A DNA stretch of 64,000 bases from Sphingobium sp. EP60837 (GTDB lineage: Bacteria; Pseudomonadota; Alphaproteobacteria; Sphingomonadales; Sphingomonadaceae), in contig NZ_CP015987.1 in NCBI RefSeq assembly GCF_001658005.1, positions 434,001 to 498,000 on the forward strand, given 5' to 3'. Below are positions 26,061 through 34,391 of this stretch, piece by piece (the stretch's first letter is position 1; every line of letters begins with the position of its first letter). The notes beneath the pieces are model-generated. The model did no database searches. It was not told where the DNA came from and worked only from the letters and a program-made list of their open reading frames with translations. The position numbers and the translations under genes were made by a program.

Positions 26061-26915
26061 CTAGCAGCGAGCGAGAAGCGCCTGCGCCTTCTTCAAATGC
26101 GGCCAATCGATCATCTTGCCGTCGAGCGTCAGCACACCCGCACCCGGATTGGCGGCGAAGGCATCAACCACCGCCTGCGCATGCGCAATCTCCTCCGGCG
26201 CGGGCGTAAAGGCGGCGTTGATTACCTGCACCTGATCGGGATGCACCGCCATCATACCCAGAAAGCCGTCGCGCGCCCCCCGCGCCGCATAGGCGGCCAG
26301 GCCCTCCAGATCGCGGATCGCCGGATAGACCGTCTCGATCGGCGTCACCTCCGCAGCGGCCGCCGCAAACAGAGTGAGCGCCCGCGCTATTTCATAAGGC
26401 GGGGTATAGCCGCCGTCCGCCTGACGGGCGGTCAACGCTCCCACCGCCGCAGGCAAATCTTCCGCGCCCCATGTAAGCCCCGCGAGCCGCTCGCGGACCT
26501 CCACATATTCACCGAGGCGGAACAGCGCCTTGGGCGTTTCCGTCGCAATCGGCAGGATCCGCGCCTGCGCATCGCCCCTCATCCGCAGCCGCTCGTCCAG
26601 GTCTGCGATCGAGGCCGCGCCTTCAGCCTTGGGCAGCATGATCCCGGCGGGGCGCGCTTCAACGATCGCGTCCAGATCCGCATCGGTCAGCCCGCCATCA
26701 AGCGGGTTCACCCGGACGAACAGCATCGCTTGGCTACCCGCCGCTTCTGTCAGGAACGCCGAAACCTCCTTGCGCGCCCGCGATTTCGCATCGATCGCAA
26801 CGGAATCCTCCAGGTCCAGGATCAAGGCATCAGCGCCGCTGCCCAGCGCCTTACGCATCCGTTCCGGCCGGTCGCCAGGCACGAACAACAAGGAACGCAG
26901 GCGTAGTCCGCTCAT
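26061..26915 (-). CDS. CitE-family CoA lyase, probable (S)-citramalyl-CoA/malyl-CoA lyase
   Basis: 284-residue HpcH/HpaI-CitE TIM-barrel lyase that likely splits citramalyl-CoA into pyruvate and acetyl-CoA (or acts on malyl/beta-methylmalyl-CoA). Family marks in order: RSLLFVPGDRPERMRKALG at the N terminus, the metal-binding DLEDSV, RVNPLDGG, then MLPKAEG. The length fits stand-alone citramalyl-CoA lyases better than the longer Chloroflexus Mcl. It starts inside the end of the meh gene (ATGA overlap), which ties it to the mesaconyl-CoA enzymes encoded upstream. Confidence 0.84.
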   Translation of the reverse strand: MSGLRLRSLLFVPGDRPERMRKALGSGADALILDLEDSVAIDAKSRARKEVSAFLTEAAGSQAMLFVRVNPLDGGLTDADLDAIVEARPAGIMLPKAEGAASIADLDERLRMRGDAQARILPIATETPKALFRLGEYVEVRERLAGLTWGAEDLPAAVGALTARQADGGYTPPYEIARALTLFAAAAAEVTPIETVYPAIRDLEGLAAYAARGARDGFLGMMAVHPDQVQVINAAFTPAPEEIAHAQAVVDAFAANPGAGVLTLDGKMIDWPHLKKAQALLARC

Positions 26916-27730
26916 TGATATGCCACCCTTGCAGTCATAGCTGTCGCCCCGTCGCAGCGAACAGCCCGTACCTCGCCCTCTCCGCGCTGCAACCGGATCG
27001 GCTGCCCGAGGAACAGCGGCGACTGAGCCCGGAAACTGAAGCGCGCTAATCTGCCCTCGAGCTCCGCGAAAGCTGCAAGTTTTGCAGCGGTGAACGGCCC
27101 ATGGACGACCAGCGCCGGATAGCCCTCTGCCTCTTGTGCATAGGGCAGGTCATAATGGATGCGATGGCTGTTAAAGGTGACCGCGGAAAAGCGGAACAGA
27201 TTGACGGGACCGGGCTCCCATAGCTCCCCTTCGACAGGCCCACCCCCTGGCACCGGCATTGGCGCGGGCGAACCCATGTCCCGATAGACATAGGTTTGAC
27301 GCTCCCGCACGCGCACGTCGCCATCCTGGCTGATCGCCCGATCGACATCGACGAAGATCAGGTCACCCGACTGCCCGCTCTTGTGCGTGACGCTCGCGAC
27401 GCTGCTCAGCATCTCCGCCTCACGCCCGAGGAGCAGCGGCGCCTCGAAACTGATGTCTGCGGCGGCGAACATGCGGCGCGGCAGGCTGACCGCAGGCAGG
27501 AAGCCGCCTCTCCGGGGGTGCCCATCCTCGCCTATGTCGCCATCTTCCGGTTGCGGCAGGAAAAAGGCCCAATGAGCAAGCGGCGGCAGGACCTGCTCCA
27601 CCTTCGGGTCGGAGCCGACCGCCAGCGCATAACGACGCAGGCTCTCATGCTCCAATACCTCTGCGCGCGTCTCGCTACGCCCGACGCTGCCCTTCCACTC
27701 CTCCAACGCCGCCGGATCCAGATCGCTCAT
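26912..27730 (-). CDS. meh: Mesaconyl-C4-CoA hydratase-like protein (MaoC/HTD2 hot-dog fold)
   Basis: 272 residues with two hot-dog domains, the form of 3-methylfumaryl-CoA (mesaconyl-C4-CoA) hydratase. An N-terminal FAS1-like dehydratase half includes PPLAHWAFFLPQ and ISFEAPLLLGREAE. The C-terminal half has FNSHRIHYDLPYA and VVHGPF, with candidate catalytic His and Asp. The predicted reaction is water addition to mesaconyl-C4-CoA giving (S)-citramalyl-CoA. It overlaps both the CoA-transferase upstream and the lyase downstream by ATGA. An itaconyl-CoA hydratase role is the main alternative. Confidence 0.8.
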   Translation of the reverse strand: MSDLDPAALEEWKGSVGRSETRAEVLEHESLRRYALAVGSDPKVEQVLPPLAHWAFFLPQPEDGDIGEDGHPRRGGFLPAVSLPRRMFAAADISFEAPLLLGREAEMLSSVASVTHKSGQSGDLIFVDVDRAISQDGDVRVRERQTYVYRDMGSPAPMPVPGGGPVEGELWEPGPVNLFRFSAVTFNSHRIHYDLPYAQEAEGYPALVVHGPFTAAKLAAFAELEGRLARFSFRAQSPLFLGQPIRLQRGEGEVRAVRCDGATAMTARVAYQ

Positions 27731-28929
27731 GCCACGATCCCCGCATCATGCAGCTTGCCGATCTCGCCGCTCGACAGGCCCAGAAGATCCGACAGCACCT
27801 CATCGCTATGCTGGCCGATGCGCGGCGATGCGAACGGCTCGCCCAGATCCTCGCCGGGAATGCGCGCTGCCGCCCGCGGCGTTGGATAGCTATCCCCGCC
27901 CCCATGGGTCGCCTCGCCATAAATGGGATTGTCCGCAAACAAACGAGGCTCTCGCTCCAGCGCCTCGGCGAGCGTGCGATAGATCGACCAGGTCACGCCC
28001 GTCGCTTCGAACAGTTCCGCGCATTTCGCCAGAGGCCGCTCGGCAATCGCGCTGGCCACCAAAGCGTCTACCTCCGTGCGGTGGACAAAACGTGTACCCT
28101 CATCGGCGGCGAAATCAACGCCCAAGCGCGCCTCCAGATCGGCAATCGCTTCTCCCAGGCCCAGCGCTTTGATTAGCCCTGTCCACTGGCGCGGAGTGAT
28201 CGCGACCAGCATCACCCGCTCGCCATCCGCCGTTGCGAAGTCGCGACCGAACGCGCCGAACAGATTATTGCCGCTCCTCGGCCGGTCCTGCCCGCTCAGC
28301 GTCACCTCGGCGACATTGCCCAGATTGCCCATCGTCGCCGCTGCCAGATCGGAAAGCGCCAGTCGCACCTCACGCCCCTTGCCGCTCGCTTGCCGCTCCC
28401 GCTCCGCCGCCAGCAGCGCAAAGGCACCATAGGCCCCCGCGAGCAGATCCCACGCGGGCAGCACATGATTGACAGGACGCGGATCATCTGGATGCCCGGT
28501 TAGATAAGGCATCCCGACGCTGGCATTCACCGTATAATCGACCGCCGGCGTGCCATCGGCCCAGCCCATCACCCGCAGGCAGACCAGATCGACCCGCAGC
28601 GCGGACAGCTTTTCATAGGACAGGAACCCCTGCACCGGGAAATTGGTGACGAACAATCCGTCGCCGCTGGTCGCCACCCGCTGCGCCAACTCCCGTCCTT
28701 CGGGTCGGCCAAGATCAATCGCCAGTGATTTCTTGCCCTTGTTCAACCCCTCCCAATAAAGGCTCTGCGCCTTGGGACCGATCGGCCAGCGCGCGCTGTC
28801 GGGGCCCCCGCCGATCTGGTCGAAACGGATCACGGTCGCGCCCATCTGCGCCAGATGCAGCCCGCAGGACGGCCCGGCGATAAAAGCCGCGCCTTCGACA
28901 ACCGTCAGTCCTTTGAGCAATCCATACAT
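27727..28929 (-). CDS. mct: Mesaconyl-CoA C1-C4 CoA-transferase-like protein (2-methylfumaryl-CoA isomerase)
   Basis: 400-residue class III CoA-transferase. From memory it resembles Chloroflexus Mct, the intramolecular mesaconyl-C1-CoA to mesaconyl-C4-CoA transferase, across the whole length rather than general CaiB proteins. Shared-looking segments are GLTVVEGAAFIAGP, the DYTVNASVG loop, NHVLPAWDLLAGAYG with the Asp at the catalytic position, and FGAFGRDF. The start ATG overlaps the fbiC stop by one base (TGATG), and the longer frame to 29034 runs into fbiC. It overlaps the meh gene at its end. No alignment was run. Confidence 0.78.
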   Translation of the reverse strand: MYGLLKGLTVVEGAAFIAGPSCGLHLAQMGATVIRFDQIGGGPDSARWPIGPKAQSLYWEGLNKGKKSLAIDLGRPEGRELAQRVATSGDGLFVTNFPVQGFLSYEKLSALRVDLVCLRVMGWADGTPAVDYTVNASVGMPYLTGHPDDPRPVNHVLPAWDLLAGAYGAFALLAAERERQASGKGREVRLALSDLAAATMGNLGNVAEVTLSGQDRPRSGNNLFGAFGRDFATADGERVMLVAITPRQWTGLIKALGLGEAIADLEARLGVDFAADEGTRFVHRTEVDALVASAIAERPLAKCAELFEATGVTWSIYRTLAEALEREPRLFADNPIYGEATHGGGDSYPTPRAAARIPGEDLGEPFASPRIGQHSDEVLSDLLGLSSGEIGKLHDAGIVA

Positions 28930-31232
28930 CAGGCCGCGACCTCCTGTTCGACCGATCCGTAAAGCGTGGTCCGCTGCCGGGCGTATCGGCCCGCTGTTTC
29001 GGCCGTGCGGTGCATCCGCTCCACATCGAAACACTGCCCATGCGCTCCGCCCGCTGCGCGCGTGATGGATTCGTCCATCAGCACTCCGCCGAGGTCATTG
29101 ACCCCCGCGCCCAGCGCCGCGATCACGCCCTGCTCGCCCAGCTTCACCCAGCTCGCCTGGATGTTGCCGATCGCGCCATGCAGCGCGATACGCGCCACTG
29201 CCTGCATCAGCAGCGCTTCGCGGAAGCTCGGGCCCGACCGCGCCTTGCCCTTGCGCCACATCGGCGCTTCCATATGCACGAAGGGCAGCGGCACAAACTC
29301 AGTAAAGCCGCCCGTCTCCTCCTGCAGGCCGCGCACGACGTTCAAGTGCCGTGCCCAGTGGCGATACTCATCGACATGGCCAAACATAATCGTCGCCGTG
29401 CTTTTCAGGCCAACGCGATGCGCCGCCCGCATCACCGCCACCCATTCATCCGTCGAAACCTTGTCGGGGCAGATGATGGCCCGCACTTCCTCATGCAGCA
29501 CTTCGGCCGCCGTCCCTGGCAGCGTCGAAAGCCCCGCCTCCTTCAGCATCGCCAGATAGGGTTCCAACTCCATGCCAAGGGTGGAGGCGCCATGCGCGAT
29601 CTCCAGCGGGGAAAAGGCGTGGACATGGATCCCCGGCGCGGCATCCCGCACCGTCCGGACGATCGACAGATAGGTATGCCCATCATAGTCCGGATGAATG
29701 CCGCCCTGCAGGCAGACTTCGGTCGCGCCACGCGCATGAGCCTCAGCCGCCCTGCGTCCCACCTCTTCCAGGTCCAGCTTATAGGCAGGGCCGCGCAAAG
29801 CCTTCGCCGTCCCCTTGGAAAAGGCGCAGAAGCCGCAGCGATAGCTGCAGATATTCGTGTAGTTGATGTTGCGGTTGATCACATAAGTAATCGCGTCACC
29901 CACCGCCTCATGCCGCAGCGTATCCGCCGCTTCCATCACCCGCCCGGCATCCGGCCCGGCGGCTTCGAACAGCGTGATAATCTCGCTATCGTCCAGCCCT
30001 TCACCCGCCTTGGCGATAATCTCGTCGATCCGTCCGCCAATCAGCGTCCGTCCCACCAGAGGCAGCACCGGCGGCGCTTCTCCCGCGCCCGCGCGCCAGC
30101 GCTCGACGATCGGCAGACCGCGCGCATCCACCGCTCGCCGTACCTTTAGCGCAACTTCGGGCTCCAGCCACCGCTCCGGCTCCTTTGCATAGGCAGGCCC
30201 TACCGCCAGCCGCTCCGTCAGCACCCGTCCCGCCGCCGCTGTCGCAGCCGCCAGCGCCATCAGATGCGGCCAGGGCGCTTCGGGGTTCACATGGTCGGGC
30301 GTCACTGGCGAGACGCCGCCCCAGTCATTCACCCCCGCACGCATCAGCGCAGCCAAACCATCCGGCTGCAGATTGGGCGGCGCCTGGATCGTCATTTCCG
30401 GCCCCAGGATCAATCGCGCCGCCGCGATGGTCCACAGATGCTCCTCCAGCGGCGGTTCTGCATGATCCGCCATGCGCGTGTCCGGTTTGGCCCGGAAATT
30501 TTGGACGATCACTTCCTGCACATGCCCATGCCGCGCATGTGCATCGCGAATCGCCAGCAGCGCCTCGATGCGCTCCATCCGCGTCTCGCCGATGCCGATC
30601 AGCAAACCGGTGGTGAAGGGCACCCGCGCCCGCCCCGCTGCCTCGATCGCCTCCAGCCGCACCGCAGGAACCTTGTCCGGCGATCCATGATGCGGCCCCC
30701 CTTTTGCGCACAGCCGATCGGACGTGCTTTCCAGCATCAGGCCCATCGACGCGGCCACTGGGCGCAGCATCGCCAGATCGGCGTCCCCCATGATGCCGGG
30801 GTTCAGGTGGGGCAACAGGTTCGTTTCCACCAGTACCGCCGCCGCCGCCTCCCGCAAATAGCGCAGCGTCGAGCCATGCCCCAACACCTCCAGCGCCGTC
30901 CGCGCCACGGCATAGCGATCCTCCGGCCGGTCCCCGAGCGTAAATAGCGCCTCTCGGCATCCCGCCGCCTCACCCGCCCGGGCAATCTTCAGCACTTCGT
31001 CGATCGACAGATAGGGCGATCCGGCATTGCGCGGCGCTTTGGCGAAGGTGCAATAATGGCAAACGTCGCGACATAGGTGAGTCAGGGGAATGAAGACCTT
31101 GCGCGAATAGGTGACGGTCGCGCCAAATGACGCCAGCGTCATCGCCTCGGCCTGGTCAAGCAGCGCGCCGAGCGGTTCACGCCCAAGCGCTTTTGCCCAT
31201 GACACGGCCGAATCCACGTCCTCGATCCTCAT
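28929..31232 (-). CDS. fbiC: FO synthase, fused CofG-CofH radical SAM protein
   Basis: 767 residues that make FO (7,8-didemethyl-8-hydroxy-5-deazariboflavin), the chromophore core of F420 and of some photolyases. The N-terminal CofG half has CRDVCHYC (Cys 54, 58, 61) and the C-terminal CofH half has CSYRCGFC near residue 460. These are two CxxxCxxC clusters for separate [4Fe-4S]/SAM sites. The length equals that of actinobacterial FbiC. The ATG follows GAGGCGAGGA. It is the first gene of the mct-meh-citE operon. No other F420 biosynthesis gene or photolyase lies in this window. Confidence 0.92.
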   Translation of the reverse strand: MRIEDVDSAVSWAKALGREPLGALLDQAEAMTLASFGATVTYSRKVFIPLTHLCRDVCHYCTFAKAPRNAGSPYLSIDEVLKIARAGEAAGCREALFTLGDRPEDRYAVARTALEVLGHGSTLRYLREAAAAVLVETNLLPHLNPGIMGDADLAMLRPVAASMGLMLESTSDRLCAKGGPHHGSPDKVPAVRLEAIEAAGRARVPFTTGLLIGIGETRMERIEALLAIRDAHARHGHVQEVIVQNFRAKPDTRMADHAEPPLEEHLWTIAAARLILGPEMTIQAPPNLQPDGLAALMRAGVNDWGGVSPVTPDHVNPEAPWPHLMALAAATAAAGRVLTERLAVGPAYAKEPERWLEPEVALKVRRAVDARGLPIVERWRAGAGEAPPVLPLVGRTLIGGRIDEIIAKAGEGLDDSEIITLFEAAGPDAGRVMEAADTLRHEAVGDAITYVINRNINYTNICSYRCGFCAFSKGTAKALRGPAYKLDLEEVGRRAAEAHARGATEVCLQGGIHPDYDGHTYLSIVRTVRDAAPGIHVHAFSPLEIAHGASTLGMELEPYLAMLKEAGLSTLPGTAAEVLHEEVRAIICPDKVSTDEWVAVMRAAHRVGLKSTATIMFGHVDEYRHWARHLNVVRGLQEETGGFTEFVPLPFVHMEAPMWRKGKARSGPSFREALLMQAVARIALHGAIGNIQASWVKLGEQGVIAALGAGVNDLGGVLMDESITRAAGGAHGQCFDVERMHRTAETAGRYARQRTTLYGSVEQEVAA

Positions 31233-31477
31233 TCCTCGCCTCTTATTCTCGCCACTGAATTTTACAATAGCGGATAGTTTTCGTTGAGCGCAAGCTTCAG
31301 CCGCGGCCCATCCCTGCCCTGACCCCTCCGGGGCTTTAAATCAAGCTTTTGACGGCAGCAGAAGCACGGTTGCCCATTTTCCCCTTGCCCCCGCGGCGAT
31401 CCCATGCACAAAGCTTGCCAATTGCCTTGGCAGAGCTGGTGTTTTACCTCCGCACCGCGGAGCAGCAAGGACGGATA
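31233..31477. promoter_or_regulatory. Divergent intergenic region fbiC/lptB
   Basis: 245 bases between the divergent fbiC and lptB starts must hold promoters for both. The only longer open frame is a plus-strand extension of lptB from 31349 without a ribosome site. An AT-richer patch near 31260-31290 is the likeliest fbiC promoter zone. No clear dyad or terminator was seen. Confidence 0.35.
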
Positions 31478-32263
31478 ATGGACGACCTCATGATCCAGGA
31501 TAGACAGGGCGCCCGATCGCCCTTTTCGCCGCAGGAAGTGGGCGAAGGGCTATCCGTCATCTCCATCGCCAAGAGCTATGACAAACGCGCCGTCCTGACC
31601 GACGTGTCGCTGACCGTGGGCAAGGGCGAGGTGGTCGGCCTGCTTGGCCCCAATGGCGCGGGCAAGACGACCTGCTTTTATTCGGTGATGGGACTCGTCC
31701 GTCCCGATCAAGGCCGCATCATTCTGGATGGCCAGGACATTACCGGCCTCCCCATGTACCGCCGCGCGATCCTGGGCCTTGGCTATCTGCCACAGGAAAC
31801 CTCGATCTTCCGCGGCCTCACCGTCGCCCAGAATATCAGCGCCGTGCTGGAACTGGCCGAGCCGGACAAGGCAGCGCGCCAAGCGCGGCTTACCCAGCTG
31901 CTCGAAGAATTCGGCCTCACCCGCCTCGCCCATTCCCCCGCCATGGCGCTGTCGGGCGGTGAGCGCCGCCGCTGCGAAATCGCCCGGGCGCTGGCCGCCA
32001 ATCCCTCGATTGTCCTCCTCGATGAGCCCTTTGCGGGCATCGACCCCCTTTCCATCGCCGACATTCGCGATCTGGTGAAGCAATTGAAGACGCGCGGCAT
32101 CGGCGTCCTCATCACCGACCATAATGTCCGGGAAACGCTGGAAATCGTTGATCGCGCCTGCATCATCTATGGCGGTCAGGTCCTCTTCGCGGGCAGCCCG
32201 ACCGAACTGGTCGCCAACGCCGATGTCCGCCGCCTCTATCTGGGCGAGAATTTCTCGCTCTGA
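31478..32263 (+). CDS. lptB: LPS export ABC transporter ATP-binding protein LptB
   Basis: 261-residue ATPase that powers lipopolysaccharide transport from the inner membrane with LptFG. Walker A is GPNGAGKTT, the ABC signature is LSGGERRRCEIARALA, and Walker B is SIVLLDEPFAGIDP with the switch His in LITDHNVRE. The start at 31478 follows AAGGACGG. Directly followed by rpoN, the conserved alphaproteobacterial order. The lptC and lptA genes often found just upstream are not here; a divergent fbiC gene takes that place. Confidence 0.92.
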   Translation: MDDLMIQDRQGARSPFSPQEVGEGLSVISIAKSYDKRAVLTDVSLTVGKGEVVGLLGPNGAGKTTCFYSVMGLVRPDQGRIILDGQDITGLPMYRRAILGLGYLPQETSIFRGLTVAQNISAVLELAEPDKAARQARLTQLLEEFGLTRLAHSPAMALSGGERRRCEIARALAANPSIVLLDEPFAGIDPLSIADIRDLVKQLKTRGIGVLITDHNVRETLEIVDRACIIYGGQVLFAGSPTELVANADVRRLYLGENFSL

Positions 32264-32312
32264 TGAGCGGCCCGCCCGCCTCCCTGCGACCTGACGGCCA
32301 AGGCGCCAGCTA

Positions 32313-33818
32313 ATGGCCCTCGCGCCCCGCCTCGACCTGCGGCAAAGCCAGTCACTGGTAATGACGCCGCAGCTCCAGCAGGCGATCAAGCTGCTGGCGC
32401 TCTCCAACCTCGAAATCGACGCCTTCGTCGCGGCTGAGCTGGAAAAGAACCCCCTGCTGGAAACCGGCGCGCCAGTCGAAGCCGTTGCGCCCGGCGAGAT
32501 CGAGGCTGAGATCGATCGCCCTGCTCTTGCCGCCGAGACCGGCGCGACCGACGATCTTATCGGCCAGGGACTGGGCGAAACCGACGCTCCGCTCGACGTC
32601 GATTATGGTGCGGAAACCTTCATCGACGACGGCCCCGCCGATCGGGCTACGAGCGCGATTGGCTCAGGCAGCTTAGACTTGCTCTCCGGCAGCGGCGAAG
32701 CGCCCGATTTTGACAGCTTCGCTAATCCCGAACAGGGCTTGCAGGAACATCTGATGGACCAGGCGCGCAGCGCGCTGTCGGGCATGGACCTGCTCATTGC
32801 TACCCAGCTGATCGGCCAGATCGACGAAGCAGGCTATCTCGAAGCCAATCTCCTCGAAACCGCCCATGGCCTCGGCGTACCGCTCGCGCAGGCGGAGGAG
32901 GTGCTGGGCGTCATCCACGGCTTCGACCCCACTGGCGTGGGGGCGCGCTCGCTCGCCGAATGTCTGACGCTCCAGGCCAAGGAAGCCAACCGCTACGACC
33001 CCTGCATGGCGAAGCTGCTCGCCAATCTCGACCTGCTCGCCCGCGGCGCCCTCCCCCAGCTGCGCCGCATCTGCGGCGTGGATGAGGAGGACATGGCCGA
33101 CATGATCCGCGAACTGCGGGCCTATAATCCCAAGCCCGGCCTTCGCTTCTCCACCGATCGCGCGCCACCGGTCACGCCCGACCTCTTCGTCAATCCCACC
33201 GGCGCTGGCTGGTCGATCGAGATTAATAGCGGGACCCTTCCGCGCCTGCTCATCAATCGCAGCTATTATGTGGAGCTTGCCTCCGGCCCGCAGAGCCGCG
33301 CCTCAAAGGCGTGGCTCGCCGATTGCCTCGCCAGCGCCAACTGGCTGGTCAAGGCACTCGATCAGCGGCAGAAGACGATCATCAAGGTCGCGACCGAGAT
33401 CGTCCGCTGCCAGGAGGAATTTTTCCGCAAGGGCGTCGCACATCTGAAGCCACTGACGCTCAAGATGGTCGCCGAAGCGATCAACATGCATGAATCTACG
33501 GTCAGCCGCGTCACCTCGAACAAATATCTCGCCTGCCCGCGCGGCATCTATGAACTCAAATATTTCTTCACTAGCGGCGTCTCGGCCTCGGACGGCGAAG
33601 GCGCGGTGTCGGCCGAGGCCGTGAAGAGCCACATCAAGGCCCTGATCGCCGCAGAAGCGCGCGACGCCATCCTGTCCGACGACACGCTAGTCGATCTGCT
33701 TCGCGCCAAGGGCATGGATATAGCCCGACGCACGGTCGCCAAATACCGAGAAGCCTTAGGCATAGGCTCCTCCGTCCAAAGGCGCCGCCAAAAGGCGCTG
33801 CAAGGCAAAGCGGCCTGA
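32313..33818 (+). CDS. rpoN: RNA polymerase sigma-54 factor
   Basis: 501-residue alternative sigma factor for promoters of the -24/-12 type, requiring AAA+ activators. The N-terminal Gln-rich activator-interacting region (LRQSQSLVMTPQLQQAIKLL) is clear. The core-binding domain follows, then the C-terminal DNA-binding domain with the RpoN box ARRTVAKYRE near residue 473. It lies 49 bases after lptB with an ATG after CGCCAGCTA, a weak ribosome site, which suggests coupling to lptB translation. Confidence 0.95.
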   Translation: MALAPRLDLRQSQSLVMTPQLQQAIKLLALSNLEIDAFVAAELEKNPLLETGAPVEAVAPGEIEAEIDRPALAAETGATDDLIGQGLGETDAPLDVDYGAETFIDDGPADRATSAIGSGSLDLLSGSGEAPDFDSFANPEQGLQEHLMDQARSALSGMDLLIATQLIGQIDEAGYLEANLLETAHGLGVPLAQAEEVLGVIHGFDPTGVGARSLAECLTLQAKEANRYDPCMAKLLANLDLLARGALPQLRRICGVDEEDMADMIRELRAYNPKPGLRFSTDRAPPVTPDLFVNPTGAGWSIEINSGTLPRLLINRSYYVELASGPQSRASKAWLADCLASANWLVKALDQRQKTIIKVATEIVRCQEEFFRKGVAHLKPLTLKMVAEAINMHESTVSRVTSNKYLACPRGIYELKYFFTSGVSASDGEGAVSAEAVKSHIKALIAAEARDAILSDDTLVDLLRAKGMDIARRTVAKYREALGIGSSVQRRRQKALQGKAA

Positions 33819-33852
33819 TCCGCGCCGCCTGTTCATGTCAAATGCCCATACC

Positions 33853-33921
33853 CCCGTTCGTTTCAAGCGAAGTCGAGAAACGGAAAGCGCCTGCTTCTCA
33901 ACTTCGCTCAAAGCGAGCGGC
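33853..33921. repeat. Imperfect inverted repeat between convergent rpoN and DUF1489 genes
   Basis: GTTCGTTTCAAGCGAAGTCG (from 33855) is partly mirrored by ACTTCGCTCAAAGCGAGCGG (from 33901). The two arms flank about 15 bases. The element belongs to the GTTCG...GAAGTCGAG family of short palindromes in sphingomonad intergenic DNA and probably acts as a bidirectional terminator here. Confidence 0.5.
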
Positions 33922-33945
33922 GCTAAGAGACACACTCACCCCCCC

Positions 33946-34344
33946 TCAAACCAACCCTAACCGCGTCAACTCCCCCAGCATCGCGGGCGGCATCGCATCC
34001 AGATCATCTGCCTCATCCGCGCCAAGGTCCGGCGGCGCATCCTTCCCCTCCAGATACCGCCACCCCTGGTGCGCCCGCTTGGGCGCGCCCCGCACCGCGA
34101 TCAATCTGGGTTCCAGCCTGATCCAGAAGCGCCCCTGCCCCGTCTCCTGAAATCCAATCAACGGGCTGCGCCCCACGAGCCGATGCTGGTGAACCCAGTA
34201 AAGCGAACCGCCCTCCATCTCCGCCACACGCTTGGGCAGGTAACGCGTCGTCAACCGCGCCTCACCCGCATGGCTTTCCAGCCACGCCCGCAATGTCGCA
34301 GGACTTTCGCTGCCAAAGGCTATCTTGGTGATATGAAGCGGCAT
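33946..34344 (-). CDS. DUF1489 family protein
   Basis: 132-residue cytoplasmic protein conserved in Alphaproteobacteria and of unknown function. The opening PLHITKIAFG, the central LYWVHQHRLVGRSPLIGF and FWIRLEPRLIAV match my memory of the DUF1489 family. It has no signal peptide or membrane helix. It lies 47 bases downstream of mgtE on the same strand and converges with rpoN. Confidence 0.8.
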   Translation of the reverse strand: MPLHITKIAFGSESPATLRAWLESHAGEARLTTRYLPKRVAEMEGGSLYWVHQHRLVGRSPLIGFQETGQGRFWIRLEPRLIAVRGAPKRAHQGWRYLEGKDAPPDLGADEADDLDAMPPAMLGELTRLGLV

Positions 34345-34391
34345 GAGCGAGAAGATGGGCGCTTGCGCACACTGGTCAAGATAGGGCGACC

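Noticed and set aside
25476..26906. 476-codon plus-strand frame
   Set aside because: It is antisense to the LuxR-type and CitE-type genes, Arg/His/Pro-rich, and without motifs or ribosome site.
29010..30149. 379-codon plus-strand frame
   Set aside because: It is antisense to the C-terminal half of FO synthase, whose radical SAM motifs are intact on the other strand.
26061..31232. Reading the CoA-transferase/hydratase/lyase set as the itaconate degradation pathway
   Set aside because: Kept only as an alternative: the CoA-transferase looks like Mct rather than the known itaconate CoA-transferases, but this rests on memory of the sequences and not on an alignment.
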